Assembly: GCA_014729795.1 (NCBI GenBank)
Contig: WJJI01000001.1
Span: forward strand, 1 to 47,130
Direction: 5' to 3'
DNA from: Candidatus Moraniibacteriota bacterium
Lineage (GTDB): Bacteria; Patescibacteriota; Minisyncoccia; CAIUEV01; JAHKAQ01
Length of the DNA stretch: 47,130 nucleotides
Position numbers and translations under genes: made by a program. A model generated the notes under the pieces. It made no database searches and had not been told where the DNA came from. It saw only the letters and a list, made by a program, of their open reading frames with translations. Shown here in pieces: positions 26,524-33,520 of this stretch. The stretch's first letter is position 1; each line of letters opens with the position of its first letter.

Positions 26524-27380
26524 AACAATCCAAATCAAAACCAAAAGTGGCATTTTTAGGACCTCAAGGCTCCTATAGCCACTTGGCGGCGCAAAAATGT
26601 TTTAAAAATCGACCAATTAATCTTTTACCGGTCCAAGAGGTGGAACGGGTTTTTAAAAAAGTAAGCTCTAAAATAGCTAAATTTGGTATAGTTCCAGTTG
26701 AAAACACAGCCGCGGGTTCAATTGAAAAGGTCATGGATTTATTTGCTCGGGATCGATTAAAAGTCAAAATCGCTCAAGAGGTTTTTTTAAAAATAAATTT
26801 TCATTTTTTAGGGCATGAACAAAAGCTAAGCCGCATTAAAAAAATTTTTGCTCATCCCATGGCGCAAGCGCAATGTTCAAAATGGCTTAAACAAAAAAAT
26901 TTTCAAGATAAAATCGCGCATTCAAAAAGTAATTCCCATTCCTGTATTGAAGCGAAAAAAAATCAAACAAGCGGCGCGATCAGCAACCGACTTTCCGCCA
27001 CTTTATATGGATTAAAAATTTTGGAATCCAACATAGAAAATTTAAAAAACAATATCACTAGATTCTTTGTTCTGGCCCAGCAAGACCAAATTAAGCCAAC
27101 TTACCGGTGTAAAACTTCATTTCTAATCGTGATTAAAAATCAACCAGGCTCATTGTATAACCTAATCAAAGCTATTGCTAAAAGAAAGATCAACATGACC
27201 AAAATCGAATCCCGGATTATGAAAAAAGGTGGTTGGGATTATTATTTTTTTATCGATATTCAGGGTCATAGAAAACAACCCAATGTGAGAGAAGCCATAA
27301 AAGAAATGCGACAAAATTGTGAAAAATTAAAAATTTTAGGTTCCTATCCTCAAGGCAAAGCTCCTTGGGATGAAGATTAA
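26511..27380 (+). CDS. pheA: Prephenate dehydratase with ACT domain
   Basis: The product converts prephenate to phenylpyruvate. I take the ATG at 26511 (MLSIKQSKSKPKVAFLGPQG); the ORF-track start at 26433 lies deep inside aroC. It gives 289 residues: a dehydratase domain with 'VAFLGPQGSYSHLAAQKCF', 'FGIVPVENTAAGSIEKVMDLF', 'SGAISNRLSATLYGL' and the catalytic 'NNITRFFVL', and an ACT domain with 'FLIVIKNQPGSLYNLIKAIAKRKINMTKIESR', the usual site of phenylalanine feedback. No chorismate mutase domain is attached, in contrast to the E. coli P-protein; the mutase is on tyrA here. Confidence 0.95.
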   Translation: MLSIKQSKSKPKVAFLGPQGSYSHLAAQKCFKNRPINLLPVQEVERVFKKVSSKIAKFGIVPVENTAAGSIEKVMDLFARDRLKVKIAQEVFLKINFHFLGHEQKLSRIKKIFAHPMAQAQCSKWLKQKNFQDKIAHSKSNSHSCIEAKKNQTSGAISNRLSATLYGLKILESNIENLKNNITRFFVLAQQDQIKPTYRCKTSFLIVIKNQPGSLYNLIKAIAKRKINMTKIESRIMKKGGWDYYFFIDIQGHRKQPNVREAIKEMRQNCEKLKILGSYPQGKAPWDED

Positions 27381-27484
27381 TGGTTCTTATTAACGATCAG
27401 GAAGCTCCTAGGGCTTAGGCGTTTGATAAATTTTTTGAAGACATTTTCCTAAACGCATAAATCCAATTTGTTAAAAAAATAATT

Positions 27485-27508
27485 ATGATTTACAGTTTTT
27501 TCATCTAA
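27485..27508 (+). promoter_or_regulatory. Possible second mini leader peptide before tyrA
   Basis: ATG ATT TAC AGT TTT TTC ATC TAA reads M-I-Y-S-F-F-I and lies 50 bases before tyrA. It is followed by two overlapping hairpins: ATCTAAA (27503-27509) with TTTAGAT (27532-27538), and CTAAACAA (27515-27522) with TTGTTTTAG (27528-27536). No U run is present, so control, if real, would be of translation. A 7-codon frame can arise by chance. Confidence 0.3.
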
Positions 27509-27558
27509 AGCAGGCTAAACAAAAACATTGTTTTAGATTATAACCTTAAATAATTAAC

Positions 27559-28611
27559 ATGATTATGAATAAGGAGAAAAAAAATCAAGTCGGTATTTTT
27601 GGCTTTGGCGATTTTGGACGTTTGTTGGCGTGTATATTAAACAAAAACTTTGAGGTAAAACTGTTTGATTATAAATTATCGCCAGCTGACAAAAAACTGA
27701 CTAAAAAACTCAAACTAAAAATCGCGGGCTGGCCGGAAATTTTTCAAAGCCGGGTGATTGTTTTAGCGGTACCAATTTCCCAAACTCAAGCGCTAATAAA
27801 AAAAATTAGTAGCCAATTAAAACCGGGTACGTTACTCTTGGATGTTTGTTCAGTCAAAGTTTTGCCATGCAAGTGGTTGAAGAAATATACTGATAAAGAT
27901 ATTCAGATCATGGGGACTCATCCCATGTTTGGACCGGCAAGCGCCAATTTTAATCTTGATAAATTATCTTATCGACTTAAAGATTTACAAATCGTGCTTT
28001 GTCCCTTGAGAATCAAAAAAAACAGGTATGAAAAAATTAAAAAATATTTAACCGACCTTGAGCTTGAGGTAATCAAAGCCACACCGAGCGAACACGACCA
28101 TCAAGCAGCCAAATGCCTTGGTTTTATGCATTATCTAGCTAGAATTTTATGGACTGCTGAGTTTAAAGAACAACAATTAACCACCAAGGGTTATGAGCAT
28201 TTAAAGGCCACTTATTACACCATCAAAGATAGCTGGCAGTTGCTTTATGACATGAATAATTACAATCCCTACGTGGATCAAATAAAGCAAAAATTTAATC
28301 GGGCTCAAAAACGAATTGACAAACGAATCTTACAAGCCAAAAATGAATCGCGATTGGATTATTATCGGCAAAGCATAAACGCCATTGATCAGAAGTTGCT
28401 AGAACTGCTTGAGGAACGCTTTAAAATAACTACCAGGGTGGGAGCTTATAAAAAGAAACGAAACTTACCGATTTTAGATAGTACCAGAGAAAAACAATTG
28501 ACTGATCGAGCCTTAAAACAATCAAAGCTGGATCCAAGATTTATCCGAGATTTTTATCGGTTAATTCTGAATAAATCATATGAAACTCAAGGACAAACCA
28601 AAAATAAATAA
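27559..28611 (+). CDS. tyrA: Prephenate dehydrogenase fused to C-terminal chorismate mutase
   Basis: The 350-residue protein has two domains. Residues of about 1-260 are a prephenate dehydrogenase: nucleotide motif 'VGIFGFGDFGRLLA', 'LLDVCSVKVLPCKWLK', 'MGTHPMFGPASA' and 'EHDHQAAKCLGFMHYLARIL'. Residues of about 265-350 are an AroQ-type chorismate mutase: 'YRQSINAIDQKLLELLEERF', 'VGAYKKKRNLPILDSTREKQL'. The dehydrogenase-then-mutase order is the reverse of E. coli TyrA. The protein would turn chorismate to prephenate and on to 4-hydroxyphenylpyruvate. Since pheA lacks a mutase, this domain probably serves both branches. It lies 178 bases after pheA and may have extra control. The start might be the second ATG at 27565. 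Confidence 0.92.
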   Translation: MIMNKEKKNQVGIFGFGDFGRLLACILNKNFEVKLFDYKLSPADKKLTKKLKLKIAGWPEIFQSRVIVLAVPISQTQALIKKISSQLKPGTLLLDVCSVKVLPCKWLKKYTDKDIQIMGTHPMFGPASANFNLDKLSYRLKDLQIVLCPLRIKKNRYEKIKKYLTDLELEVIKATPSEHDHQAAKCLGFMHYLARILWTAEFKEQQLTTKGYEHLKATYYTIKDSWQLLYDMNNYNPYVDQIKQKFNRAQKRIDKRILQAKNESRLDYYRQSINAIDQKLLELLEERFKITTRVGAYKKKRNLPILDSTREKQLTDRALKQSKLDPRFIRDFYRLILNKSYETQGQTKNK

Positions 28612-28682
28612 AACTGTTAATTATTTTTTTTATTTTTTCCTATTAGTATTATTCAAAAACAATAAAAACGCTTTTGCCTTGT

Positions 28683-28696
28683 TAAATCCGGATTTA
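28683..28696. repeat. 14-bp perfect palindrome after tyrA
   Basis: TAAATCCGGATTTA is fully self-complementary and sits 13 bases before the -35 of the tRNA-His promoter. It could be a protein-binding site or part of a weak tyrA transcript end; no U run follows. Confidence 0.5.
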
Positions 28697-28708
28697 TTAC
28701 TTGAAAAT

Positions 28709-28738
28709 TTGCATTTTTTACTATATTTTTAATATAAT
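28709..28738 (+). promoter_or_regulatory. Promoter of tRNA-His
   Basis: TTGCAT (28709-28714) is followed after 18 bases by a perfect TATAAT (28733-28738). The predicted start is about 11 bases before the tRNA. Confidence 0.7.
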
Positions 28739-28755
28739 CAGGAAAGCTAAGCCAT

Positions 28756-28828
28756 GGTGATAGTAGCTCAATGGTAGAGCCCTGGGTTGTGGTCCCAGTG
28801 GTTGCCGGTTCGAATCCGGTCTATCACC
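28756..28828 (+). tRNA. tRNA-His(GUG)
   Basis: The cloverleaf has an 8-bp acceptor GGTGATAG/CTATCACC including the G-1:C73 pair special to tRNA-His, D arm AGCTC...GAGC, anticodon loop TTGTGGT (anticodon GTG) and T arm GCCGG-TTCGAAT-CCGGT. A complete CCA after C73 is not encoded (CAT follows). It ends seven bases before a strong terminator stem. Confidence 0.96.
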
Positions 28829-28834
28829 CATTAA

Positions 28835-28866
28835 AAAAACACCCGCTTCTTAGTGCGGGTGTTTTT
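28835..28866. terminator. Bidirectional terminator between tRNA-His and HU copy 2
   Basis: AAAAACACCCGC and GCGGGTGTTTTT form a perfect 12-bp stem with an 8-base loop. It serves tRNA-His on the plus strand and the convergent HU gene on the minus strand. Confidence 0.92.
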
Positions 28867-28885
28867 GTTTCGCGTCAATACCAGT

Positions 28886-29155
28886 TTACTTAACAGCTTC
28901 TTTAAGAGCTTTACCTGGTTTAAACTTGGGAGCTTTACGGGCAGGAATAGTAATTTTCTTGCCGGTCGCAGGATTAACTCCTTGTCTTTGGCTTCTCTTG
29001 ACGGTTTCAAAAGTTCCGAAACCGATCAATTGAACCTTTTTTGACTTCATAGTGGACTTAATGGTGTCCAAAGTTTCGTCAATCACTGCCTTAACTTGAG
29101 TTTTGGGCAGTTTTACCTTTTTGGCAACCGCCTCAACAAGTTGGGTTTTGTTCAT
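28886..29155 (-). CDS. HU-family DNA-binding protein (copy 2)
   Basis: The 89-residue protein is a classic HU: 'MNKTQLVEAVAKKVKLPKTQ', 'VQLIGFGTFETVKRSQRQGVNPATGKKI' and 'APKFKPGKALKEAV'. It is closer to textbook HU than the 8320-8607 copy. It is monocistronic, with a TTGCCA-17-TATAAT promoter and the terminator at 28835-28866. Nucleoid compaction and DNA bending are its expected roles. The two copies could form homo- or heterodimers. Confidence 0.95.
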   Translation of the reverse strand: MNKTQLVEAVAKKVKLPKTQVKAVIDETLDTIKSTMKSKKVQLIGFGTFETVKRSQRQGVNPATGKKITIPARKAPKFKPGKALKEAVK

Positions 29156-29216
29156 CTCTTTATTTTTAATTATTAATTAGCCCGATTTTACGGCTTGCTA
29201 AATCATTAATAATTGA

Positions 29217-29245
29217 ATTATAACTGATTATTATTGACTTGGCAA
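29217..29245 (-). promoter_or_regulatory. Promoter of HU copy 2
   Basis: On the minus strand TTGCCA (29240-29245) precedes a perfect TATAAT (29217-29222) by 17 bases, about 62 bases upstream of the HU ATG. Confidence 0.85.
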
Positions 29246-29266
29246 GCTTTAAAATCTTTTTATACT
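29239..29266 (+). promoter_or_regulatory. Divergent plus-strand promoter sharing its -35 with the HU promoter
   Basis: TTGGCA (29239-29244) is followed after 16 bases by TATACT (29261-29266). Its -35 overlaps the minus-strand -35 almost fully. It points toward the hairpin at 29294-29331 and pth. Confidence 0.55.
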
Positions 29267-29272
29267 CTTGAT

Positions 29273-29337
29273 TACGGCATTATAACAAGTATTTTAAATT
29301 GAGCAAGGGGGAAACCCCCATGTTAATTTAATTTTTA
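29273..29337 (+). ncRNA. Candidate short RNA ending in a terminator hairpin
   Basis: Starting from the promoter at 29239-29266, a transcript of about 65 bases would end at a strong stem: TTAAATT/AATTTAA (29294-29300/29325-29331), AGCA/TGTT and GGGGG/CCCCC around an AAA loop, followed by TTTTT. The hairpin is certain; that it terminates a separate small RNA, rather than attenuating pth 215 bases downstream, is inference. No family is recognised. Confidence 0.45.
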
Positions 29338-29552
29338 CGTTTTTAAAAATTAATCTTTTTAAATTCAATATTAAAGGATTATTTTAAAAAATTAATTTTT
29401 ACCATTTAATGCAATGATTTGCCGAATCTTTCAAAAGTATTTACTATTCAGGGTTTTAAAGTTATGCTAAATCTATAAAAACTAGTCTGAAAATAGATGG
29501 GTTAAATAATTAATTTAAGTTTGATAAAATTTTTTATAGTAAATAATTTATT
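29338..29552. other. Intergenic region before pth
   Basis: Very AT-rich with no open frame or clear structure. It presumably holds the pth promoter. TTTGATAAAATTTTTTATAGT lies 20-40 bases upstream of the start and offers only weak -10-like matches. Confidence 0.35.
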
Positions 29553-30134
29553 ATGAATTCAGTGGATTATTTCATAGCAGGACTAGGCAATCCTGGGGAA
29601 AAATACGAGAATACATATCATAATTTAGGTTTTCAGGCTCTTGATGCTTTAAGCAAAAAGTATGATCGCTCAAATTGGCGATTAATAAAAAAATTTCACA
29701 TCAAGGTAAAGCGGGTTAAAGCCAAAAAGCAGAATTTAGAGTTGTTAAAACCAATAGAGTTTATGAACAAAAGCGGGCAAACTTTAACAAAATACTTTAA
29801 TTATTTTTACCCCTATCTCGAGGCTATTCAAAAAAAAATCATTGTGATTCATGATGATTCGGATATTAAGCAGGGGCAGATTCAAATTGTTAAAGCGGCT
29901 GGCAGCGCTGGACATAAAGGAGTCTTTGATATTCAAGAAAAATTGGGCACAAAAAATTTCATTCGATTAAGAATTGGTATTAGAGCGCCGGATAATCTTG
30001 ATAAATCAACCAATTTAGTCTTAAAAAGGATAACCAGCGAAAAAAAATTACGGATGGTGTTGGCAAAAACTCCGGCAATTATTGAAACTATAATAACTCA
30101 AGGTATAACAAGCGCGCAAAATCAATTTCATTAA
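29553..30134 (+). CDS. pth: Peptidyl-tRNA hydrolase
   Basis: The 193-residue enzyme releases tRNA from stalled peptidyl-tRNA. It has 'FIAGLGNPGEKYENTYHNLGFQALD' with the catalytic histidine, 'PIEFMNKSGQ', 'IVIHDDSDIKQGQIQIVKAAGSAGHKGV' and 'FIRLRIGIRAP'. Length is normal. There is no visible ribosome-binding site. It appears to be transcribed alone, with candidate small RNAs on both sides. Confidence 0.95.
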   Translation: MNSVDYFIAGLGNPGEKYENTYHNLGFQALDALSKKYDRSNWRLIKKFHIKVKRVKAKKQNLELLKPIEFMNKSGQTLTKYFNYFYPYLEAIQKKIIVIHDDSDIKQGQIQIVKAAGSAGHKGVFDIQEKLGTKNFIRLRIGIRAPDNLDKSTNLVLKRITSEKKLRMVLAKTPAIIETIITQGITSAQNQFH

Positions 30135-30190
30135 AAAAACAGACTTGGAAAGGCCTGTTGACAATATTAAGAATAAGTAAAACTATTATA

Positions 30191-30273
30191 GCTGCTTACG
30201 AGCTATAGAAGCCTATATTTAACCCAGCTCAGGTTAAGGAGGGATTCCCTGAGCCAAGGAACTCGTAAGCAAA
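30191..30273 (+). ncRNA. Candidate structured RNA with closing stem and alternative inner folds
   Basis: TGCTTACGAG (30193-30202) pairs perfectly with CTCGTAAGCA (30262-30271), closing a ~79-base domain. Inside are CTATAG-AAGC-CTATA, a hairpin GCTCAGG/CCTGAGC (30227-30233/30248-30254) with the purine-rich loop TTAAGGAGGGATTC, and a competing hairpin TTAACC/GGTTAA (30219-30224/30232-30237). TTGACA (30158-30163) and TATTAT (30184-30189) lie upstream, with an atypical 20-base spacer. No known RNA family fits by eye. Confidence 0.5.
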
Positions 30274-30306
30274 TACAATAATTTTATTGATTTTTAAGGA
30301 AAATGT

Positions 30307-30337
30307 TCGACAAAATTGTCGAGTATTTCAATATAAT
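30307..30337 (+). promoter_or_regulatory. Promoter with overlapping operator-like palindrome
   Basis: TCGACAA-AA-TTGTCGA (30307-30322) is a 7+7 inverted repeat. A perfect TATAAT (30332-30337) follows, so the palindrome covers where the -35 should be. Predicted start is about 16 bases before the TTG start of the O-antigen ligase-like gene. A repressor site is plausible; no regulator gene is nearby. Confidence 0.5.
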
Positions 30338-30359
30338 AAAATAATAAACTAAAATAATT

Positions 30360-31628
30360 TTGTCAAGATATGCTTGTTTAATCATTCTAGCGCTGCCAAC
30401 CTATCTGATTAAATTCAAATTGGGCTCTTTGGGTTCAATTAATGCGCTTGATTGTCTGCTAGCCGGATACCTAATGATTGGATTAACTTGGTTGATCAAA
30501 AAACGCGGATTAACTAAATTAAACAAATTTTTTAAAGCTAGGTTGGGTATTTTCATAGCCTTGTTGTTGTTAATTCTGGGGCTAATTTTGGCATGGTTGG
30601 TAAATTCAGATCAAAAATATTTTTGGGACGGATTGGGAACGATTAAAAGTTTTTACATCTTGCCCATTGGTTACGCTTTAATAACCTCATATTTAATAAA
30701 GATTAAAATTATTAAAGTTACTGCGCTTTTAAACTGTTTAATAATTTTAACTGTTGGTTTGGTTGGTATGGGTCTGTTTTTTTTAGTGTTAGGACAAGTG
30801 ACTTACGATCACCGATTAAGCGGCTTTTTCGCTTCGCCCAATCAATTGGCGCTTATTTTAATGCCGGGTTTGCTAGTTTTAACACACAAACTGATTATAA
30901 AAAATCCAAATAGATCAAAACTTAACCAAAAGAATCAACAGTTAATCAAAATTAATTTAATTATAATCGGCTTGGGGTTTTTAATAGTTTTGATTGCAAC
31001 TAGGTCAAGCGGAGCCTGGGCCGCTCTTTTGGTTTGTGGAGTGTATCAGCTTTTATATTTATCCGGTTTAAAATTAAAATTAAAACATTATAAAATGATC
31101 AATAAGTTGATGTTGGTTGTAATTATCGGATTTTCAATCCTTTTGTTGTTTAGCGGGCCGGTGCAAGAGATTTATAACTATTCGGCTTTCGAAAACAAAT
31201 CTAGCTTTGATTCCCGACTGGTTATATATGAAGTAAGCGGATATTTGATCGCTAACAATTGGTTATTCGGGATTGGAGCTAACGGATTTCAAGCTCAATA
31301 TTTAAATGCTCAGAACTTGTATCTTCCTTTTCCGCAATGGGCTGTGCCAAATGCTCATAATAACCTACTCACGGTATGGTTGGAGACCGGAATATTAGGT
31401 TTGTTTGGCTTTATATATTTAATAGCAAAAGGGCTACAAAGTAGAATTAAAAACCCGGGAATAGAAAAAATTATTTTGATATACTTTTTGATTCATGGTT
31501 TATTTGAAACTAGTTTTTGGAAAAACGACTTAGCGATAATATTTTTCTTATTTTTAATGATTACGATTATCAATCAAAAAAACCAAAGACCAATTGTTTA
31601 TGAACAAAGCGCGGTCTCGAATCTTTAA
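30360..31628 (+). CDS. O-antigen ligase/polymerase-family (Wzy_C) membrane protein
   Basis: The 422-residue protein has about ten to twelve membrane helices and the Wzy_C pattern: 'GFFASPNQLALILMPGLLVL', 'RSSGAWAALLVCGVYQLLYL' and the large loop 'SRLVIYEVSGYLIANNWLFGIGANGFQAQYL' with 'NAHNNLLTVWLETGILGLFGF'. Family members join or polymerise lipid-linked glycans outside the membrane; ligase and polymerase cannot be told apart by eye. Translation likely starts at a TTG (30360), which directly opens the first helix and fits the TATAAT at 30332. With the orphan Wzm permease it suggests an exported surface glycan. Confidence 0.82.
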   Translation: MSRYACLIILALPTYLIKFKLGSLGSINALDCLLAGYLMIGLTWLIKKRGLTKLNKFFKARLGIFIALLLLILGLILAWLVNSDQKYFWDGLGTIKSFYILPIGYALITSYLIKIKIIKVTALLNCLIILTVGLVGMGLFFLVLGQVTYDHRLSGFFASPNQLALILMPGLLVLTHKLIIKNPNRSKLNQKNQQLIKINLIIIGLGFLIVLIATRSSGAWAALLVCGVYQLLYLSGLKLKLKHYKMINKLMLVVIIGFSILLLFSGPVQEIYNYSAFENKSSFDSRLVIYEVSGYLIANNWLFGIGANGFQAQYLNAQNLYLPFPQWAVPNAHNNLLTVWLETGILGLFGFIYLIAKGLQSRIKNPGIEKIILIYFLIHGLFETSFWKNDLAIIFFLFLMITIINQKNQRPIVYEQSAVSNL

Positions 31629-31689
31629 AACGTTTCAAGCGGCTTAGGAATTATCAAGCCCGCTGCTGTATTATTAAAATATTTGTAAA

Positions 31690-32907
31690 ATGGTTAAAAA
31701 ATCTCAAAATAAATTTAAGCACAAACCTCAAAAAACCCGATTTCGACCTTGGGCTGATGAGTTGCGACCGACCAAAACCCAAGAATTAATAGGTCAGGAA
31801 GAGTTATTAAGTAAAAACAAATTTTTATTACGAGCAATTAAACAAGACAAAATTCCTTCCATGGTTTTGTGGGGACCGCCCGGCAGCGGCAAGACAACCT
31901 TGGCTCAAATAATCGCTCAACAAACCAGTAGTAGGTTTATCAGCTTTTCTGCGGCTACTGGTGGAGTAAAAGAAATTAAAAAAATTATAGCTAAAGCTCA
32001 AAACGATCAGGTCAAAGAAAAAAATACTATTTTATTTATTGATGAAATCCATCGTTTTAACAAAAGCCAACAAGATGTGCTTTTGCCCTACGTTGAGGAC
32101 GGCACCATAATTTTAATAGGCGCGACCACGGAAAATCCCAGTTTTGAAGTCAACGCCGCGCTTTTGTCTCGAACCAAAGTGTTTGTATTTAATCGGCTTG
32201 ATTTAACCGCTTTGGTTAAAATTTTAAAAAGAATAAAAAGACTTAAAAAAGTTGATATTGATGATTCACATCTAAAGCTTATCGCGCATTTAGCCAATGG
32301 TGATGCTAGAGCCGCTATTAACGCCTTGCAATTAGCCAATAATTTTAAAGAAAAAATCAACAAAGAATTAATTAAAGAAATTTTTCAGAAACAACATTTA
32401 CTTTATGATAAAGACGGAGAAGAGCATTACAATTTAATTTCAGCTTTGCATAAATCACTGAGAGGCGGAGATGCGGATGCGGCGCTTTATTGGTTAATGA
32501 GAATGCTGGAAGGCGGAGAAGAACCTTTATACATAGCCAGAAGACTGATTAGATTCGCCAGCGAAGATATTGGGTTGGCTAATAACACTGCTTTGTTGAT
32601 GGCGGTTTCCTGTTATCAAGCTTGCCATTTCTTGGGTTTGCCAGAATGTGATGTGATTTTAGGTCAATGTGTGGCGTATTTAGCCAAGTCCAAAAAAAGC
32701 GTTCGGGTTTACCAAGCAGTCAAAAGGTCTCGAGCTGATATTAAAAAATATGGAAATTTGCCGGTGCCGCTTCACATTCGCAACGCTCCGACTCGACTCA
32801 TGAAAGATCTAAATTATGGCAAAGATTATAAATACTCGCCTGATTATAACTATAAGGAAAAGCAAAGTTATTTACCCAAACCATTAAAAAAAACAAAATA
32901 TCTATAA
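31690..32907 (+). CDS. rarA: Replication-associated recombination protein A (RarA/MgsA)
   Basis: The 405-residue AAA+ ATPase begins with a basic stretch and 'PWADELRPTKTQELIGQEELL'. It has Walker A 'LWGPPGSGKTTLAQIIA', Walker B 'ILFIDEIHRFNKSQQDVLLPYVEDG', sensor 'LIGATTENPSFEVNAALLSRT', and the RarA-specific C-terminal part 'RLIRFASEDIGLANNTALLMAVSCYQA' and 'YKYSPDYNY'. It acts at stalled forks with SSB and the clamp. Length is slightly below 440. No operon partner is evident. Confidence 0.95.
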   Translation: MVKKSQNKFKHKPQKTRFRPWADELRPTKTQELIGQEELLSKNKFLLRAIKQDKIPSMVLWGPPGSGKTTLAQIIAQQTSSRFISFSAATGGVKEIKKIIAKAQNDQVKEKNTILFIDEIHRFNKSQQDVLLPYVEDGTIILIGATTENPSFEVNAALLSRTKVFVFNRLDLTALVKILKRIKRLKKVDIDDSHLKLIAHLANGDARAAINALQLANNFKEKINKELIKEIFQKQHLLYDKDGEEHYNLISALHKSLRGGDADAALYWLMRMLEGGEEPLYIARRLIRFASEDIGLANNTALLMAVSCYQACHFLGLPECDVILGQCVAYLAKSKKSVRVYQAVKRSRADIKKYGNLPVPLHIRNAPTRLMKDLNYGKDYKYSPDYNYKEKQSYLPKPLKKTKYL

Positions 32908-32972
32908 AGTTTTTTGCCAAAAAATCAATGCAAGCAAAACCGGCAAAGACAACCCTGTTATTAAGAGCTTTA

Positions 32973-33001
32973 TTGACTCTAATAGGTGAATCTGATAGGA
33001 T
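32973..33001 (+). promoter_or_regulatory. Promoter of khpA
   Basis: TTGACT (32973-32978) is followed after 17 bases by TAGGAT (32996-33001), leaving a ~100-base 5' leader. The same unusual -10 sequence occurs in the promoter at 43094-43122. Confidence 0.65.
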
Positions 33002-33020
33002 TAAAATATAAAAAGTTTGG

Positions 33021-33077
33021 CCAAAAGATAGTCGCTTTTGGGGTTTAAACTTTGAAAATTAGGCTAAAATTGCCTAA
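33021..33077 (+). promoter_or_regulatory. Two perfect hairpins in the khpA 5' leader
   Basis: CCAAAAG-ATAGTCG-CTTTTGG (33021-33041) and TTAGGC-TAAAATT-GCCTAA (33059-33077) are both perfect stems with 7-base loops in the untranslated leader. Because KhpA binds RNA, autoregulation is conceivable, but there is no direct sign of it. Confidence 0.5.
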
Positions 33078-33106
33078 AGAATATCATTAAGAATTTAAAA
33101 ACAGCA

Positions 33107-33460
33107 ATGGCAAAAAAAGAACTGGATCAAGAATTCGTTGAATACATTGTCAAAACGATTGTTGATCACCCAGATGACGTAAAAATTAATCGAGAAATTG
33201 ACGAAATGGGGGTATTAATTACTCTCGATGTCAATCCGGAAGACATGGGTATTGTTATTGGTAGAAAAGGCGGCACAGCCAGAGCGCTAAGAAATCTTTT
33301 AAAAGTGGTGGGAGCGCGTAATAATGCCAGAGTTAACCTAAAAATCAACGAACCAGAAGGATCTAAAAGAAAAGAGCGTCCCAGAAAAGAAGCCGAAGAT
33401 AAAGACGAACAAACTGGTAAAAAAAATCTGGATGAAGTAGTGGAAGATTTAAAAATCTAA
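33107..33460 (+). CDS. khpA: KH-domain RNA-binding protein KhpA
   Basis: The 117-residue product is a KhpA/YlqC protein: 'EFVEYIVKTIVDHPDDVKI' at the start and the KH signature 'GIVIGRKGGTARALRNLLKVVGA'. A charged tail of about 35 residues ('KRKERPRKEAEDKDEQ') extends beyond the usual ~80-residue core. In Gram-positive bacteria KhpA pairs with KhpB/EloR to bind RNA and regulate cell elongation. Here khpB is not adjacent. The bidirectional terminator at 33490-33520 follows. Confidence 0.9.
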   Translation: MAKKELDQEFVEYIVKTIVDHPDDVKINREIDEMGVLITLDVNPEDMGIVIGRKGGTARALRNLLKVVGARNNARVNLKINEPEGSKRKERPRKEAEDKDEQTGKKNLDEVVEDLKI

Positions 33461-33489
33461 AACGACTAATCTTAGCTAATTTAAGCAAT

Positions 33490-33520
33490 AAAAACACCTC
33501 TTTATGTCAGAGGTGTTTTT
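33490..33520. terminator. Bidirectional terminator after khpA
   Basis: AAAAACACCTCT and AGAGGTGTTTTT form a 12-bp stem with a 7-base loop. Its right edge touches the stop codon (33520-33522) of the minus-strand MurF-like gene, so it ends both transcripts. Confidence 0.9.

Noticed and set aside
30191-30273. Resemblance to the SRP RNA core (UCAGG...GCCAAGG)
   Set aside because: The expected AGCAGCC internal loop and GGAA tetraloop are missing and the stem is fully paired.
30191-30273. Integron attC-like site
   Set aside because: GTTAAGG does not fit GTTRRRY and no integrase is in the window.
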